The notes: a model not told the origin generated them from the letters alone. 64,000 bases of DNA from Pectinophora gossypiella (GCF_024362695.1 NC_065426.1:9888236-9952235); one strand, 5' to 3'. Shown: positions 40,763 to 51,252, counted from the first letter of the stretch. Numbers and translations: made by a program.

Positions 40763-41165
40763 TTTTTTTTTTGTTTTGGTTTTCCCCGAAGGGTAAGGCA
40801 AAGGGAACTATGCCCATACAGCCATGTCTTACGTATTTTTTTTCTTGATGATTGATGAAATGATGAAAGATGATGATGATGAAACCTAAGCCCCCACCCT
40901 CGGAGTAGACTCCTACTCCGAACCCCAAACGAATTAACTCAAAAGTCCGCATAAACTTTCGAGTTATGAAGCGGCTTCCTGGCACGAAGCGAAAATAGGC
41001 AGATACACTTTGTTTATTGAATACTCCGACATAATAACACTCGCGAATGTCTTCCGACTAACTTAATGCGATCATTAACCACAAAACACCACTTCGTATT
41101 AATTATTTAGATCATTCAATGAAGAAAGCAACTGTCCCGTTCCCGTTTCCCGCCAAAAAAAAAAC
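40763..41165 (-). mobile_element. Element K copy 2 (403 bp)
   Basis: Minus copy of 13978-14379, about the same length and with the same 5' end (GGCGGGAAACGGGAACGGG). Flanked by TCACCAAAAACA at 40751-40762 and 41166-41177. The hairpins persist: AACTCGAAAGT pairs with ACTTTTGAGTT through a G-U pair, and CGGAGTAGACTCCTACTCCG. Confidence 0.7.
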
Positions 41166-41212
41166 TCACCAAAAACAATAAAGATTGCGTTGTACAGCTT
41201 TAACGTGACAAT

Positions 41213-41591
41213 GGTGCTAATTCCTGTAAACACGACCTAATTTCATTTTAAGTTATATTTGTCATTTTCTTATCCGCCATAAAGGAAAGGGATGGGTAAT
41301 CGACAAGCATAAAATTTACGAAACGCACGTCAATTTTAAGCACAAATCTAAAACAACCCTATAAATTTTTTACATTGACTAATAACCCGATAGAATTAAG
41401 TTGGCAGCACACGTCAAACGGTTTGCATATCAGCGAGATACCTTTTTGATTCGCCCGGGCTATTCATTCATTTACTCATTCTTCCTAAAATTAAGAGCTG
41501 TCAATCATCCGTTCATTTCCTTTTCAGCGGATAAGAAAATGACAGGTATAACTTGAAGTAAAATTAGGAAGAGTCTGCAGGAATTGGGGCC
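41213..41591. mobile_element. Element M copy 2 (379 bp)
   Basis: Same ends as 37224-37599 (GGTGCTAATTCCTGTAAAC; CTGCAGGAATTGGGGCC) and same interior (CGTCAAACGGTTTGCATATC, GATTCGCCCGGGCTATTC). Confidence 0.7.
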
Positions 41592-41610
41592 AATTACCTA
41601 TTTTCACCCT

Positions 41611-41728
41611 AATGTCTGTCGTCTTAAATGTCGCACCGGGTGAGAGCCCTCAGTTCTCCATTTGTCCGATCAAGTAGTTAATGCCATTTGCGGCAAATTT
41701 ACAATGACACACGTCAAAATAAAAAAGC
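41611..41728 (+). repeat. G-type LINE tail plus LINE poly(A) end
   Basis: GTCGTCTTAAATGTCGCACC, GGTGAGAGCCCTCAG, GCCATTTGCGGCAAATTTAC, CACGTCAAAATAAAA. A TGTATGTTGTGTGCAATGAA tail of the 39672 type follows at 41740-41815. Confidence 0.6.
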
Positions 41729-42085
41729 AATAAAGTGTTTGATTTGATTTGTATGTTGTGTGCAATGAAGTATATTTGTATTGTATTGTGTTTGATTTCA
41801 TTTGAATTAGGTAATTTAGGTAGGTTCTACGTCGGTTACCTAAATTGGCATGAATAGGCGCACGATATCATCGAGTAACCCGATTATCGATTATTAATCA
41901 TCTCTAATACGGAGGTCCCAGGATAAATTCATTCGTCCATGGGTCAAAATTTATAATGTGATAAATTTCACTTTGGGGTCCGAATCCCCATTGTGATTGT
42001 AATTGGTGAGAATTATGGCTTGAGCTGACCTGGTTCCAATGTAATTTAATGACGATTGATTTTATATTTTTGGATGAATATTTCA

Positions 42086-42233
42086 TCATCTCCCCAGCGT
42101 TATCCCGTTTCTCACACGGTCCGCTTACCTAGCCTGAAGATTTGTCAGGTCCGGTTTTTTACAGAAGCGGCTGCCTGTCTGACCTTCTAACACGCGAAGG
42201 GAATACCAGCCCAATACATGTTAGATCAGAGTG
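42086..42233 (-). repeat. SINE-C 3' half
   Basis: CATCATCTCCCCAGCGTTAT, GGTCCGCTTACCTAGCCTG, CTGCCTGTCTGACCTTC, ACCAGCCCAATACATG. Truncated where it meets the FB copy. Confidence 0.75.
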
Positions 42234-42448
42234 GAATTTTCCATGTCAAATGTATGTACAGAATTGAAAAAACCATGAATTTTGCGACGGAAAATTCCGC
42301 TTGATATCTATTAACTTAGAATAATCTTCTTCTATCGTGTAGGTTGTGAGGTGAGTCACCAATCTCATCAACAACATCCTCATCGACTCAGAATCATGAG
42401 CTAAATCATCCCCCTCAGTATTCGTTACGATGTCACTAACACGATGTA
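42229..42448. mobile_element. FB copy 7, truncated, with SINE-A scrap
   Basis: GTGGAATTTTCCATGTC and TTTTGCGACGGAAAATTCC arms, right end GTTACGATGTCACTAACAC. A minus SINE-A end (CTTCTTCTATCGTGTAGGTT, 42314-42363) is inserted in the right arm; the left end is replaced by SINE-C. Confidence 0.6.
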
Positions 42449-42590
42449 CGGTCACGAGCATTAATATGTATACACTTTGGTACCATGTCACATTAACTTT
42501 TTTGACAAATTAAACTGTAAGTCTGACTAAATGTCAAATATGTTAGTGCGACAGAGGCCTAAAGTGGGTACATTATATTGCTCATGACTG
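42449..42590. mobile_element. 142-bp MITE copy 1
   Basis: CGGTCACGAGCATTAATATG ... TATATTGCTCATGACTG, TA on both sides. Inverted inner words CACTTTGGTAC/AAGTGGGTAC and TTTTGACA/TGTCAAAT. Inserted at the end of FB copy 7. Confidence 0.85.
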
Positions 42591-42889
42591 TACACGATGG
42601 ATGATATTACGATGTTACTTACTTTACTTCGTTATGTATTATTTAAATACAAGATATCTCATATATACTTTTCCAATTTACTTTTTAATATTGGCATAGA
42701 ATAAAAAAATACCACATAGGTTATTTATATTGATATACTCTTATTTTTTTACGTTAAAAATTAATGCAAATATACTTTATTTACTTACTATTTATATATA
42801 AATTCTTCTTTTTTGGCGTTATGTATACGTTTTTATAATATTTTAAATTTGTCTGAAAATTTATTTACAGCTCATGTGAAGCTTACTTT

Positions 42890-43290
42890 ATGTAAAAAAG
42901 CTTATTATAAGATAATTGACTAACTAAATCATAAAAATGTTTGGTATTGAATGTGTTCCTCTAGTTATTAAATAACTTGTAATGTACGGTCACGAGCATT
43001 AATATGTATACACTTTAGTACCATTTCACATTAACTTTTTTGACAAATTGAACTCAAAGTCTCACTAAATGTCAAATATGTTAGTGCGACAGAGTCCTAA
43101 AGTGGGTACATTATATTGCTCATGACTGTACCTTCATTGATTTAAAAGATGTGTTGCCGTTGCAGTTTCTTGTCATTTCTTCTCCTCAGCCATAACACCT
43201 TGCGAAATGACGTAAATTCAAAAATGTTACATTGACCTTCAACAAGTTTATCCATGATAATTACGTTGAATAAATGATTCTGATTTCTAT
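42890..43290 (+). repeat. LINE 3' tail interrupted by the 142-bp MITE
   Basis: GGTATTGAATGTGTTCCTCT, then MITE, then GCAGTTTCTTGTCATTTC, CTCCTCAGCCATAACACC, GATAATTACGTTGAATAAATG. The uninterrupted relative is 48016-48250 (reversed). 42600-42889 is AT-rich with no gene. Confidence 0.75.
42987..43128. mobile_element. 142-bp MITE copy 2, with empty-site partner
   Basis: Same ends and length as copy 1, TA at 42985-42986 and 43129-43130. The related LINE tail at 48016-48250 reads ...CTTGTAATG-TA-TAACAAC without the element, so TA is the duplicated target. Confidence 0.9.
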
Positions 43291-43626
43291 TTAACGGATA
43301 CTCTTCCCGCACCAATTCGTATCAGCACCGAGCTACATTTACCTGGAACCTGGATACGCGGTTTTCTGTGTACTTACGCAAAAAATAAGCTAAAAAAAAT
43401 TCAGCGGAAAATTGAGAACAAAAGCAGAATTATTATCAAAAAATATAATTATTACAGTCAAACGAGTCCTAAACCAATATGGTACTTTTATAAATTCTCT
43501 CAATGTTTGTTTTTTTTCATCGGCGTTACAACACATAGACACCTAATCACAGACGAACGCATTCTGACAACATATCAGACTAATAGATCATAGACGCCGC
43601 TTGATAACGTTTTCGTGAACTTAGGA

Positions 43627-43765
43627 GTTAGGGGTTAAAGGGGGGAAGAGATATTCATCTTTTGATGTCGCGCAGTTGCTTTTTTACATGCGCCAATGAT
43701 AATTTGCAATATTACTTTTTAGATGACTTGCTTCGTTGTGGCCTTTTTAAACCCCCTAGTTTAGG
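43627..43765. mobile_element. 166-bp-type MITE, diverged
   Basis: TAGGGGTTAAAGGGGGG at left; GCAATATTACTTTTTAGATG and GTTGTGGCCTTTTTAAACCC then CCTAG at right. Confidence 0.55.
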
Positions 43766-43892
43766 ATCTTGAGTGAGCCAATCAGAATGTTTCCCTCAAC
43801 CTCCTTACCTCAGCTAGTGGACATATCTAATTAATTCAATGCGAAAAATTACGCATAAAACTGAAAGCAGACCAAAATTGATATTGTAGGCT

Positions 43893-44055
43893 AGTACCTG
43901 ATTGTCCCAAAAAGTAAGATGATTTCGTGCTTCGGAAGGCACTAGCCCTAATATCTTCACCAACCCGTACTGGAGCAGTATGGTGGAGACTGCTCTATAC
44001 ACCCTATGGTTGATTGAGGGGAGGCCTGTGCCTAGCAGTCGGACGCATATACGCT
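43893..44055 (+). mobile_element. SINE-B, headless
   Basis: CCTGATTGTCCCAAAAAGTA, CGTGCTTCGGAAGGCACTAG, CACCAACCCGTACTGGAGC, GGTTGATTGAGGGGAGGCC. 44060-44200 is a reversed LINE-tail-like stretch (TTTATTTATTCGTTACAAA). Confidence 0.7.
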
Positions 44056-44553
44056 ATTTTGTACTATGCAAATTTTTTATTTTTATTTATTCGTTACAAA
44101 AGATATTATAAAATTCTTACATTACGACACTGAAACCCATAATGGGTTTAAGATGTGTCAAATTCACGTCAGGCAGTACAGGTATAAATTAACACTTAAC
44201 ACAATAAATTTAAGGTTGAAAAAGTAATATAGGTAGGTAGGTAGGTATTTGCTAGCACCTTTAGGTGTCTACTCAGTCGTCGAAAGTTTTCTGCGAATTT
44301 CGGCGAAAAATGAACAATAAGCACTCATTTTGCGCACAATGCGAAACCGCGACGCAAAGTTTTGCGAAAAAAATATTTCGGATTTCCTTCATCCGGTGTC
44401 CATTCGTATGAAAATACCGTTTATGAAGTCACTACTATTGGAAAAATATTTAAATCAATTGACTTTTTTTTCCGAAACTAATAGGTACAATAACTTACGG
44501 CGCCCAGTATGAATTGGTGTGGGCCGTAGAGTTACCTACTCGTATTTATACTA

Positions 44554-44728
44554 GGGTCGATTAATTCTTTCAAATATTCTTCCTCTCAGACGACGCCCTG
44601 AGCCGAGGTTCTTAAGACAACAGGGCACCCTCAGGCCTGTTGTCTTAAATTTTGTACCGGGAGAGAGCCCACAGCGCTCCCTATTTGTCCGGCCAAGTAG
44701 TTAATAAGTCACGTCAAAAAAAATGAGA
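44554..44728 (+). repeat. G-type LINE tail with new palindrome
   Basis: GATTAATTCTTTCAAATATT, CAGACGACGCCCTGAGCCG, GGCCTGTTGTCTTAAATTTT, CACGTCAAAAAAAATG. Sits inside another repeat: AGTATGAATTGGTGTGGGCC before and GAGAGTTATCGTTCTATACG after, as at 62780-62845. See finding on 44611-44648. Confidence 0.7.
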
Positions 44729-45194
44729 GTTATCGTTCTATACGCAGGATTATTCTTTATTTCATTGTATATTAAAACATGTATTTGTGAATTCCGTTAA
44801 GGTAAAAATAAATCGACTCGAAGTTTGAGGCCGCGATGCAGATTATTTAGGTTGTTGTTTTAAAAGTGACTAATGTTTATGTTAGATCATTTACCAATTA
44901 GAGGAAATATATGTTATGTGCTTGTAAGTAGGTATACTTATTTATTAATCCTGGGAAATAAAATAAAAACCTTCTACTGTCTATTTTCGAGTTATCAGTG
45001 AATTTTCTCAGTGAGAAATAAACACGTGGTATAGGCACAAAATTTATTCACATGATAATTTTATGAATGTACAAAATTTCTTTGTTGGGAAATTTTCTAT
45101 ACGTTTTTAATTTTGAGTTACCCACTTATGAATAAGGATGTTTTGAATTTAACTTCAGAAGCGAAAAAGCTTAGACATGTTTCTTTTTATCTTC

Positions 45195-45760
45195 TTCTGT
45201 CGCGTGGGTAGTGAAATTGTGCGGTGAATGATCAACCTTAGCAACCTTGGTGTCAGGGTTATCAAGCTGCCAAAAGTCCTGACATAGCTCATGTTCCATG
45301 TGACGACCACCGCTGCCATTGCTTTCGGCTACTACTTACTCATGCATTTTTTTTTGACGTGACTTATTGTAGATTTGCCGCAGATGGCATTAACTACTTG
45401 GCCGGACAAATGGGGAGCGCTGAACGCTCTCACCCGACTTACTCATGTAAGATAATACTTACTTACTAAGTAATAATTACTGCTAGTACTAGTATAGTAG
45501 TAGTATTACTACATATTAGTAGTACTTACTTACTAAGTAAGTATTAATAGTTACTAAGTAAGTAGTAGACTTACATGAGTAAGTAGTAGCCGAAAGCAAA
45601 CTATTTAGTAAGTAGCAACTAAAAGCAATAGCTTAACATGCCTTAAGCACGAATCATCTTACTTTCGGACAATCTGGTGATGTCCTACCCAACAAGGAAA
45701 CACAAAGTGATTTTTGTGATATGTCCCCATTGTGTTTCGGACCCTCTCGGGTTCGAGTGA
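45195..45760 (-). mobile_element. SINE-A interrupted by G tail and simple repeats
   Basis: Tail half 45182-45350 (CTTCTTCTGTCGCGTGGGTA) and core/head half 45590-45760 (TCTTACTTTCGGACAATCTG, CACAAAGTGATTTTTGTGA). Between lie G tail 45351-45437 and an expanded AGTA/TACT tract 45438-45600. ACTTACTCATG flanks the G insert (11-bp target duplication). Confidence 0.7.
45351..45437 (-). repeat. G-type LINE tail, short, with 11-bp TSD
   Basis: Poly(T) then GACGTGACTTATTGTAG, GGCATTAACTACTTGGCC, GAACGCTCTCACCC; an 85-bp 5'-truncated insertion. Confidence 0.75.
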
Positions 45761-45845
45761 GAATCACGGTTATTTTTGGTGTCTTTAGGGCACGTTAAGC
45801 ACGTCAGTAAGTATATAGCCGACATAAGAGCGATATTAGGGGCTT

Positions 45846-46139
45846 CATCATCATCATCAGCCCATTAACGTCCCTACTGCAGGGGCACGGGCCTTCCCTA
45901 TGGATGGATAGGGAGATCGGGCCTTAAACCATCACGCGGGCCCAGTGCGGATTGGTGGTTATTAACGACTGCAAAATCAGCCGGGACCAACGGCTTAACG
46001 TGCCTTCCGAAGCACGGAGGAGTTCGAGATGAAAACTTTTTTCTTGTGGTCACCCATCCTATGACCGGCCTTTGCGAAAGTTACTTAACTTCAACAATCG
46101 CAGACCGAGCGCGTTTACCGCTGCGCCACCGAGCTCCTC
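45846..46139 (-). mobile_element. SINE-D, full length
   Basis: Minus copy from CATCATCATCATCAGCCC to GCGCCACCGAGCTCCTC, with GGTCACCCATCCTATGACC and the core CTTAACGTGCCTTCCGAAGC. Confidence 0.9.
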
Positions 46140-46488
46140 ATCCTCATTAGGGGCTTACGGCTTCTCAATAGTGACCCACAAAAGCTGGTGGGGTCATTGA
46201 TCCGACACGCCAGAAGACGAAGAAGCAGATATACCTCTGAAGAATGTCACGAAAAACAACCAATTAGTCGATTAATAGTTAGCAAAAACTTGACGGGGGA
46301 CGGACATTCATTTCGTTGCGATCTGTTACGACAGAACTAATGTTTTTTTTTCAAGTGCCTACAGTTGTCGACAACATTAAAGGAACACTTTCAAATCCAC
46401 GATGTTTTAAAGAAAGGCCAGCAGGCCACAACAGGCAGGCAGGTAACATGCGCAAAGTGATAAAATTATCAACTATCGATCGATTAGG

Positions 46489-46675
46489 GGCCTCCGTAGT
46501 CCAGTCGTTGAGCGTTGGGCTCACAATCCGGAGGCCCTCCCGGTGGGTACATAATTATCACAAAAAATAATTGTCCGAAAGTAAGATGATCCACTTTGGC
46601 GGCTCAATAATAATCCTTACACCAGGGCCAATGAGGTTGGTATTCCACCTCACAACCCACACGATAAGAAGAAGA
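46489..46675 (+). mobile_element. SINE-A with internal deletions
   Basis: Head GGCCTCCGTAGTCCAGTC; box B lost; jumps from TTGTCCGAAAGTAAGATGAT directly to CTTTGGCGGCTCAATAA; tail CACACGATAAGAAGAAG. Confidence 0.75.
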
Positions 46676-46718
46676 TCGATTGATTTAATAAATTTTTACA
46701 CAATCGATACATAAACAT

Positions 46719-46780
46719 TAACAGCCTATATACGTCCCACTGCTGGGCACAGGCCTCCCCTCAATCAACCGGAGGGGTAC
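46719..46780 (-). repeat. SINE-B-type tail only
   Basis: AGCCTATATACGTCCCACTG ... CTCAATCAACCGGAGGGG. 46790-47130 beyond it shows no gene. Confidence 0.6.
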
Positions 46781-47134
46781 GAAGCGCGACTTTTATTATG
46801 AACTTGAGGTCGTCATAAATCGATGTTGATGATGATGAGGAAGGCAAGCGCAAGCATGGCTGACTACTCCTTAGGTACAAAGACGTGCTAAAGTAGACGA
46901 ATTTTTAAATAATGATAAGTTTTAATTTTAAAACACACTTCCTCTCTTCCCTTCAACGTTGCTGTGCCCTACAGGATTCATGTTATAGTTTCTATGCCTA
47001 TGCAACACCCTATTGTTTTACATGGAATGCAATAAATAATTGAGAATTGAGAAAGGGACACATGAAACAGAGTGGCATTGAGTCATGCCAGTGGGAAGAG
47101 CGGCTTTGAACATCAACGGCGCTTAGATCGGCGC

Positions 47135-47236
47135 ATCATCTCCTTAGCATTATCCCGTTTTTCACAGGGTCCGTTTACCTAAGCCGACGATTTGACAGGT
47201 CCGGTTTTTTATAGAAGCGACTGTCTGTCTGACCGA
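47135..47236 (-). repeat. SINE-C 3' fragment
   Basis: CATCATCTCCTTAGCATTAT, GGTCCGTTTACCTAAGCCG, GAAGCGACTGTCTGTCTGAC. Confidence 0.7.
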
Positions 47237-47626
47237 CCACCTGCGGCGATCAATTATACATAAATTTAAATTGTGTGCTCATATGCACGCTATGTGCGAG
47301 GATCTTTCCCATCAAGGTTGGCTGTATAAGCCACATGCGCGCGCACACATAGCCGACTGGATACATAATTTAAGTAATTCTTTAGCATGTATAAAAATGA
47401 CTTAAGAGATTTATTTTAGGAACATTCTTGGAATAAAATCATCTTTTTTACTCGGAATTCTCGTTACATTCAAAAATTTTGAAGCGCTTGTTTCCGAGAT
47501 TATTAAATTAATCAGTTATCTACGAAATTAAAAGCGAAAGGTATATTTAATATTCATATTGTATTAACAGGAATGTGAGCAGTTTGTAGTTTATACGAGA
47601 TTATATACGGATTATTAATAAATCCC

Positions 47627-47851
47627 TCATTCAGCGCTTATCGCTATCGACCCACTAGGGTTGATTAATTCTTTCAAATATTTTTCCTCTCAGACGACGC
47701 CCTGAGCCGAGGTTCGCGCCCAACTGGGCACCCTCAGGCCTGTTGTCTTAAACGTTGTACCGGGTGAGAGCCTTCAGCGCTCCCCATTTGTCCGGCCAAG
47801 TAGTTAATGCCATCTGCGGCAAATCTACAATAAGTCACGTCAAAAAAAAAA
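47627..47851 (+). repeat. G-type LINE tail, reference copy
   Basis: CAGCGCTTATCGCTATCGAC, CAGACGACGCCCTGAGCCG, CGCGCCCAACTGGGCACCC, CCATCTGCGGCAAATCTAC, CACGTCAAAAAAAAAAA. Confidence 0.75.
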
Positions 47852-47910
47852 ATACGGATTAATAAAGAACTCAATACGTTAGAAATTTGAAGTCTGAATC
47901 ATTTCATCAT

Positions 47911-48014
47911 CATCAACAGCCTATACACGTCCCACTGCTGGGCACAGGCCTCCCCTCAATCAACCGGAGGGGGTATGGAGCATACTCCACCACGCTGCTC
48001 CACTGCGGGTTGGT
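47911..48014 (-). repeat. SINE-B-type tail only
   Basis: CATCATCAACAGCCTATACA to CTGCTCCACTGCGGGTTGG. Confidence 0.65.
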
Positions 48015-48015
48015 A

Positions 48016-48250
48016 TCATTTATTCAACGTAATTATCATGGATAAACTTGTTGGAGGTAAATGTAAACTTTTTGAGTCTACGTCATTTCGCTAGGTGTTA
48101 TAGGCTGAGGAGAAGAAATGACAAGAATCTGCAACAGCAACACTACTTTTAAATAAATGTTGTTATACATTACAAGTCATTTTAACAACTAGAGGAACAC
48201 ATTTAATACCAGACATTTTTATTATCATTTATGTAATCATTAATCTTATA
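48016..48250 (-). repeat. LINE 3' tail (empty-site copy)
   Basis: CATTTATTCAACGTAATTAT, CTGAGGAGAAGAAATGAC, then TTGTTATACATTACAAGTC: uninterrupted relative of 42890-43290. Confidence 0.75.
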
Positions 48251-48274
48251 AAAAAAAGGAAAAAGTTAACGTCG

Positions 48275-48370
48275 TGTCTTATAGTATAGGGAAGTCAAGG
48301 AATTGGCCTTTTGATAGACTGGAATGGATAATGCTACACCGACAAGAGCGTGGCTCTTAAATTGATGAAT
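48275..48370 (+). repeat. F-type RT C-terminus tail
   Basis: GAAGTCAAGGAATTGGCC, GATAGACTGGAATGGATAAT, hairpin AAGAGCGTGGCTCTT, then ATTGATGAATGATG. Confidence 0.65.
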
Positions 48371-48429
48371 GATGAATCTTATAATAAGTTAATAAATTAA
48401 AGAAATGTTTAGCAGTGGCACGTATAGGT

Positions 48430-48713
48430 TCACGATTTGGAGGTCCGGGTTCGATTCCCGAAGGGGACATTGTCGAAATCACTTTGTGAGACTGTTCTTT
48501 GTTTGGTAAGGACTTTTCAGGCTTGAATCACCTGTTGTCCGAAAAAGTTAGATGATTCCGTGCTTCGGAGGGCCCGTTAAGCCGTTGGTCCCGGCTATTA
48601 GCCGTAAAAACACCTCCAACTACCCGCATTGGAGCAGCGTGGTATGCTCCCTACCCCCTCCGGTTGATCGAGGGGAGGCTTGTGTCTAGCAGTGAGACGT
48701 GTATAGGCTGTTT
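48430..48713 (+). mobile_element. SINE-B, head partly lost
   Basis: GGTTCACGATTTGGAGGTCC, box B GGTTCGATTCC, CGTGCTTCGGAGGGCCCG, tail GTCTAGCAGTGAGACGTGTA. Confidence 0.8.
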
Positions 48714-48981
48714 ATGAATGTAGGTATGTAAGTAGTGACACGTATATAGGTCTTTTTTATTTTTTTGTATTTATAAAGGTAGGCAGTTGAAGTGTCGGGC
48801 AGTGTACCGGTCGGAGTGACAGAACTGACAAGCGGGGAGACGTCTACTGAAAGATAAATGAACGGTTATTTCTGGTAATTAGGTATATTCCATTTAGTCA
48901 TGTCGAACTCTAAGTCCATGGTCAAATTAGCGCGGAAATTACTGAGTCTCCAGTCAAATCGGTCACTTCTTACTAAACGTC

Positions 48982-49233
48982 TTTTTTTGACGTGACTTAT
49001 TGTAGATTTGCCGCAGATGGCATTAACTACTTGGTCGGACAAATGGGCAGCGCTGAAGGCACTCACCCGGTACAACGTTTAAGACAACAGGTCTGAGGGT
49101 GCCCAGTTGGGCGCGAACCTCGGCTCAGGGCGTCGTCTGAGAGGAAAAATATTTGAAAGAATTAATCGACCCTAGTGCGTCGATAGCGATAAGCGCTGAA
49201 TGAGGGAAATCGTCGACCACGCTAGCGGGGGAC
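48982..49233 (-). repeat. G-type LINE tail
   Basis: Poly(T), GACGTGACTTATTGTAG ... GTCGATAGCGATAAGCGCTG ... ATCGTCGACCACGCTAGCGG. AAACGTC occurs at both flanks, a possible short target duplication. Confidence 0.75.
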
Positions 49234-49468
49234 CAAACGTCAAAACACTTTGTATTTGTATGAAAAAGCACACTATGACGTCATAGGAAAGCGTGATAAA
49301 ATTTCGGAGTTATTATTACGTTTTTTTTTATATATTTAAATAGTAAAAAGGAAATGTTTTTCGTTAGTTTTAGGTCTGTCTTTATTTAGTAATCGGAATT
49401 TTATAATTTATCTTGATCCTACGACGGTTACAATAGCCACATCAGCCACACAGGAATTGGGTCGTATA

Positions 49469-49634
49469 CTAGGGGGGGTTAAAATGGCCACATCGAAGCA
49501 ATTCATCTAAGAAAGCAATATTGCAATTTGACATTTGCGCATATAAAAGTAAGTGCGCAATGCAAACAAATGTCAAATAGCAATATTGCTTTCTTAGATG
49601 AATTGCTTCGATGTGGCCATTTTAACCCCCCTAG
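49469..49634. mobile_element. 166-bp MITE, near-perfect long TIRs
   Basis: CTAGGGGGGGTTAAAATGGC at left, GCCATTTTAACCCCCCTAG at right, TA outside on both sides. The inverted match continues through CACATCGAAGCAATTCATC and AAGCAATATTG. Interior TATAAAAGTAAGTGCGCAA. Reference copy of the family. Confidence 0.9.
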
Positions 49635-49947
49635 TACACGACTCAATTCCATGAAATCTACATACAATATTGTAAGTAACGTCAAAAAAAAGTATTCCCA
49701 GTAATTCAGAGACTAATTTTTTTAAGTTAAAAAAAATCTCGCAAAGCTTTTACTTGATTGGTTTTCGCTTATTTGAAAGAAATATCGATTAGTACCTACT
49801 TCTATTTAACTGTAGCGGGTATACCCTTCGAATTGGCTCTTATTGTAAATTAAATCCAATAATTGCTTTCCTCTTTCACCCGACTATGCTGGAATAGAGG
49901 GTTAATGGCCTTATATTAACTTTTTTTTAAACCGTAATCGTACAGAT

Positions 49948-50161
49948 TGGTTAGGACATTACAGGCTGATCACCTGATTGTCTGAAAGTAAAAATATAAT
50001 CTGTGCTTCGGACGGGACGTTAAGCCGTTGGTTCCGGTTACTACTTACTGATATAAGTACGTAGTTGTTACATGAGCCATATCAGGGGCCTTTGGCGGCT
50101 CAATAATAGCCCGGACACCAGGGTTGATAAGGTTAGTAATCCATCTCATAACCCACACACC
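49948..50161 (+). mobile_element. SINE-A, 5'-truncated
   Basis: GGTTAGGACATTACAGGCTG, CTGTGCTTCGGACGGGACG, CATGAGCCATATCAGGGGCC, CTCATAACCCACACACCCAC. Confidence 0.75.
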
Positions 50162-50723
50162 CACCAGCTGAGCTAGGTTTACCTCACCCCGTCGATCTTA
50201 CTTTAGTCTACAAACGTATGGCGTCAGACGTCACACACACAGATGCGCGTATACGATAACGACAATGTGTAGTGTCTGTGTAATTTAAGTTTTTTGTATG
50301 AAGTGTCCGGTGTGTGGTTACGTATACATTATTTAACGAATCTTTGCGTCTTAACCTGTGTGGGTTGCGAATAAATTGGCTTCCGAGAAATAATAATGAA
50401 GTGAGGGTAGGTTTACAACCATATTTGTGGTAAAAACCACTCGCTTTACCAGTCGTCGTGTGACCACGGTCGCTGCAACACGACCGCGTCGGGAAAGTAA
50501 TTCGTATTGTAATTTGATTTTTTTTAACTTATCAGGTTAAGACCAGGTAATAACTCGGTAAATTAAATATTAAGTATGTGTAAGGTGCATAATTGTCTAG
50601 CGTGCATTGTGGGTGTATTGTATAATATTATAGACCTCTGCCTAACCTGGGGATACCTACAGGCGTGAAGCCATGTGATTTTTTTTTAAATGTGCGTGCA
50701 TGTTCAAAAGTGACTTATTTATT

Positions 50724-50978
50724 TTTTTACATGACTTACCTATTGGAGGTTTTTCGCAAATGTTATTAACTACTTGGCCGGACAAATGAGGCGCGGGGAG
50801 CTGTCACCCGGTACAAAATTGAAGACAACAGGCTTGAGGTGCCCAGTTGGGCGCGAACCTCGGCTCAGGGTGTCGTCAGAGAGAATTATATTTGAAAGAA
50901 GCAATCGACCCTAGTGGGTTGATAACGATAAGCGGTGAATGAGGGAAATCATCGACCACACCGGCGGGGTCAGTATCG
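50724..50978 (-). repeat. G-type LINE tail
   Basis: Poly(T), CATGACTTACCTATTGG, GACAACAGGCTTGAGGTG, GGCGCGAACCTCGGCTCAGG, ATCATCGACCACACCGGCGG. 50170-50720 shows no gene. Confidence 0.65.
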
Positions 50979-50989
50979 GGGTGTACGAA

Positions 50990-51085
50990 CTAGAGTTGCC
51001 ACGAATAGTGATTTGTCCGAATACCGAATATTCGGCAATGCTGTCGGCCGGAGCGCCGAATATTCGGCTGACGAATGTTCGGCAC
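50990..51085. mobile_element. hAT-like end with CCGAATATTCGG palindromes
   Basis: AGAGTTGCCACGAATAGTG resembles hAT termini (CAGAGTTGCCA type), followed by three CCGAATATTCGGC-like palindromes. The other end is not found; the next element follows directly. Confidence 0.4.
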
Positions 51086-51120
51086 AATATACAACTTTGT
51101 TGAGCGCGTCTCTTCGTTGC

Positions 51121-51252
51121 AGCTCAGTAAAGTATGAATTTTTATTTTATTTTTTTAAATCAAATTCATTTATGATCTTAGACAATATTATAGAACTTTT
51201 GAAATGAATTTGAATTAAAAAAAGAAAATTAAAATTCATACTTTACTGAGCT
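51121..51252. mobile_element. 132-bp palindromic MITE
   Basis: AGCTCAGTAAAGTATGAATT at left and its exact inverse at right; arms of about 50 bp with a few mismatches around a ~30-bp centre. Non-coding; the frame at 50935-51207 that crosses it is chance. Confidence 0.7.

Noticed and set aside
50935..51207. 90-aa ORF
   Set aside because: Runs across a G tail, a hAT-like end and a palindrome; no protein motif.
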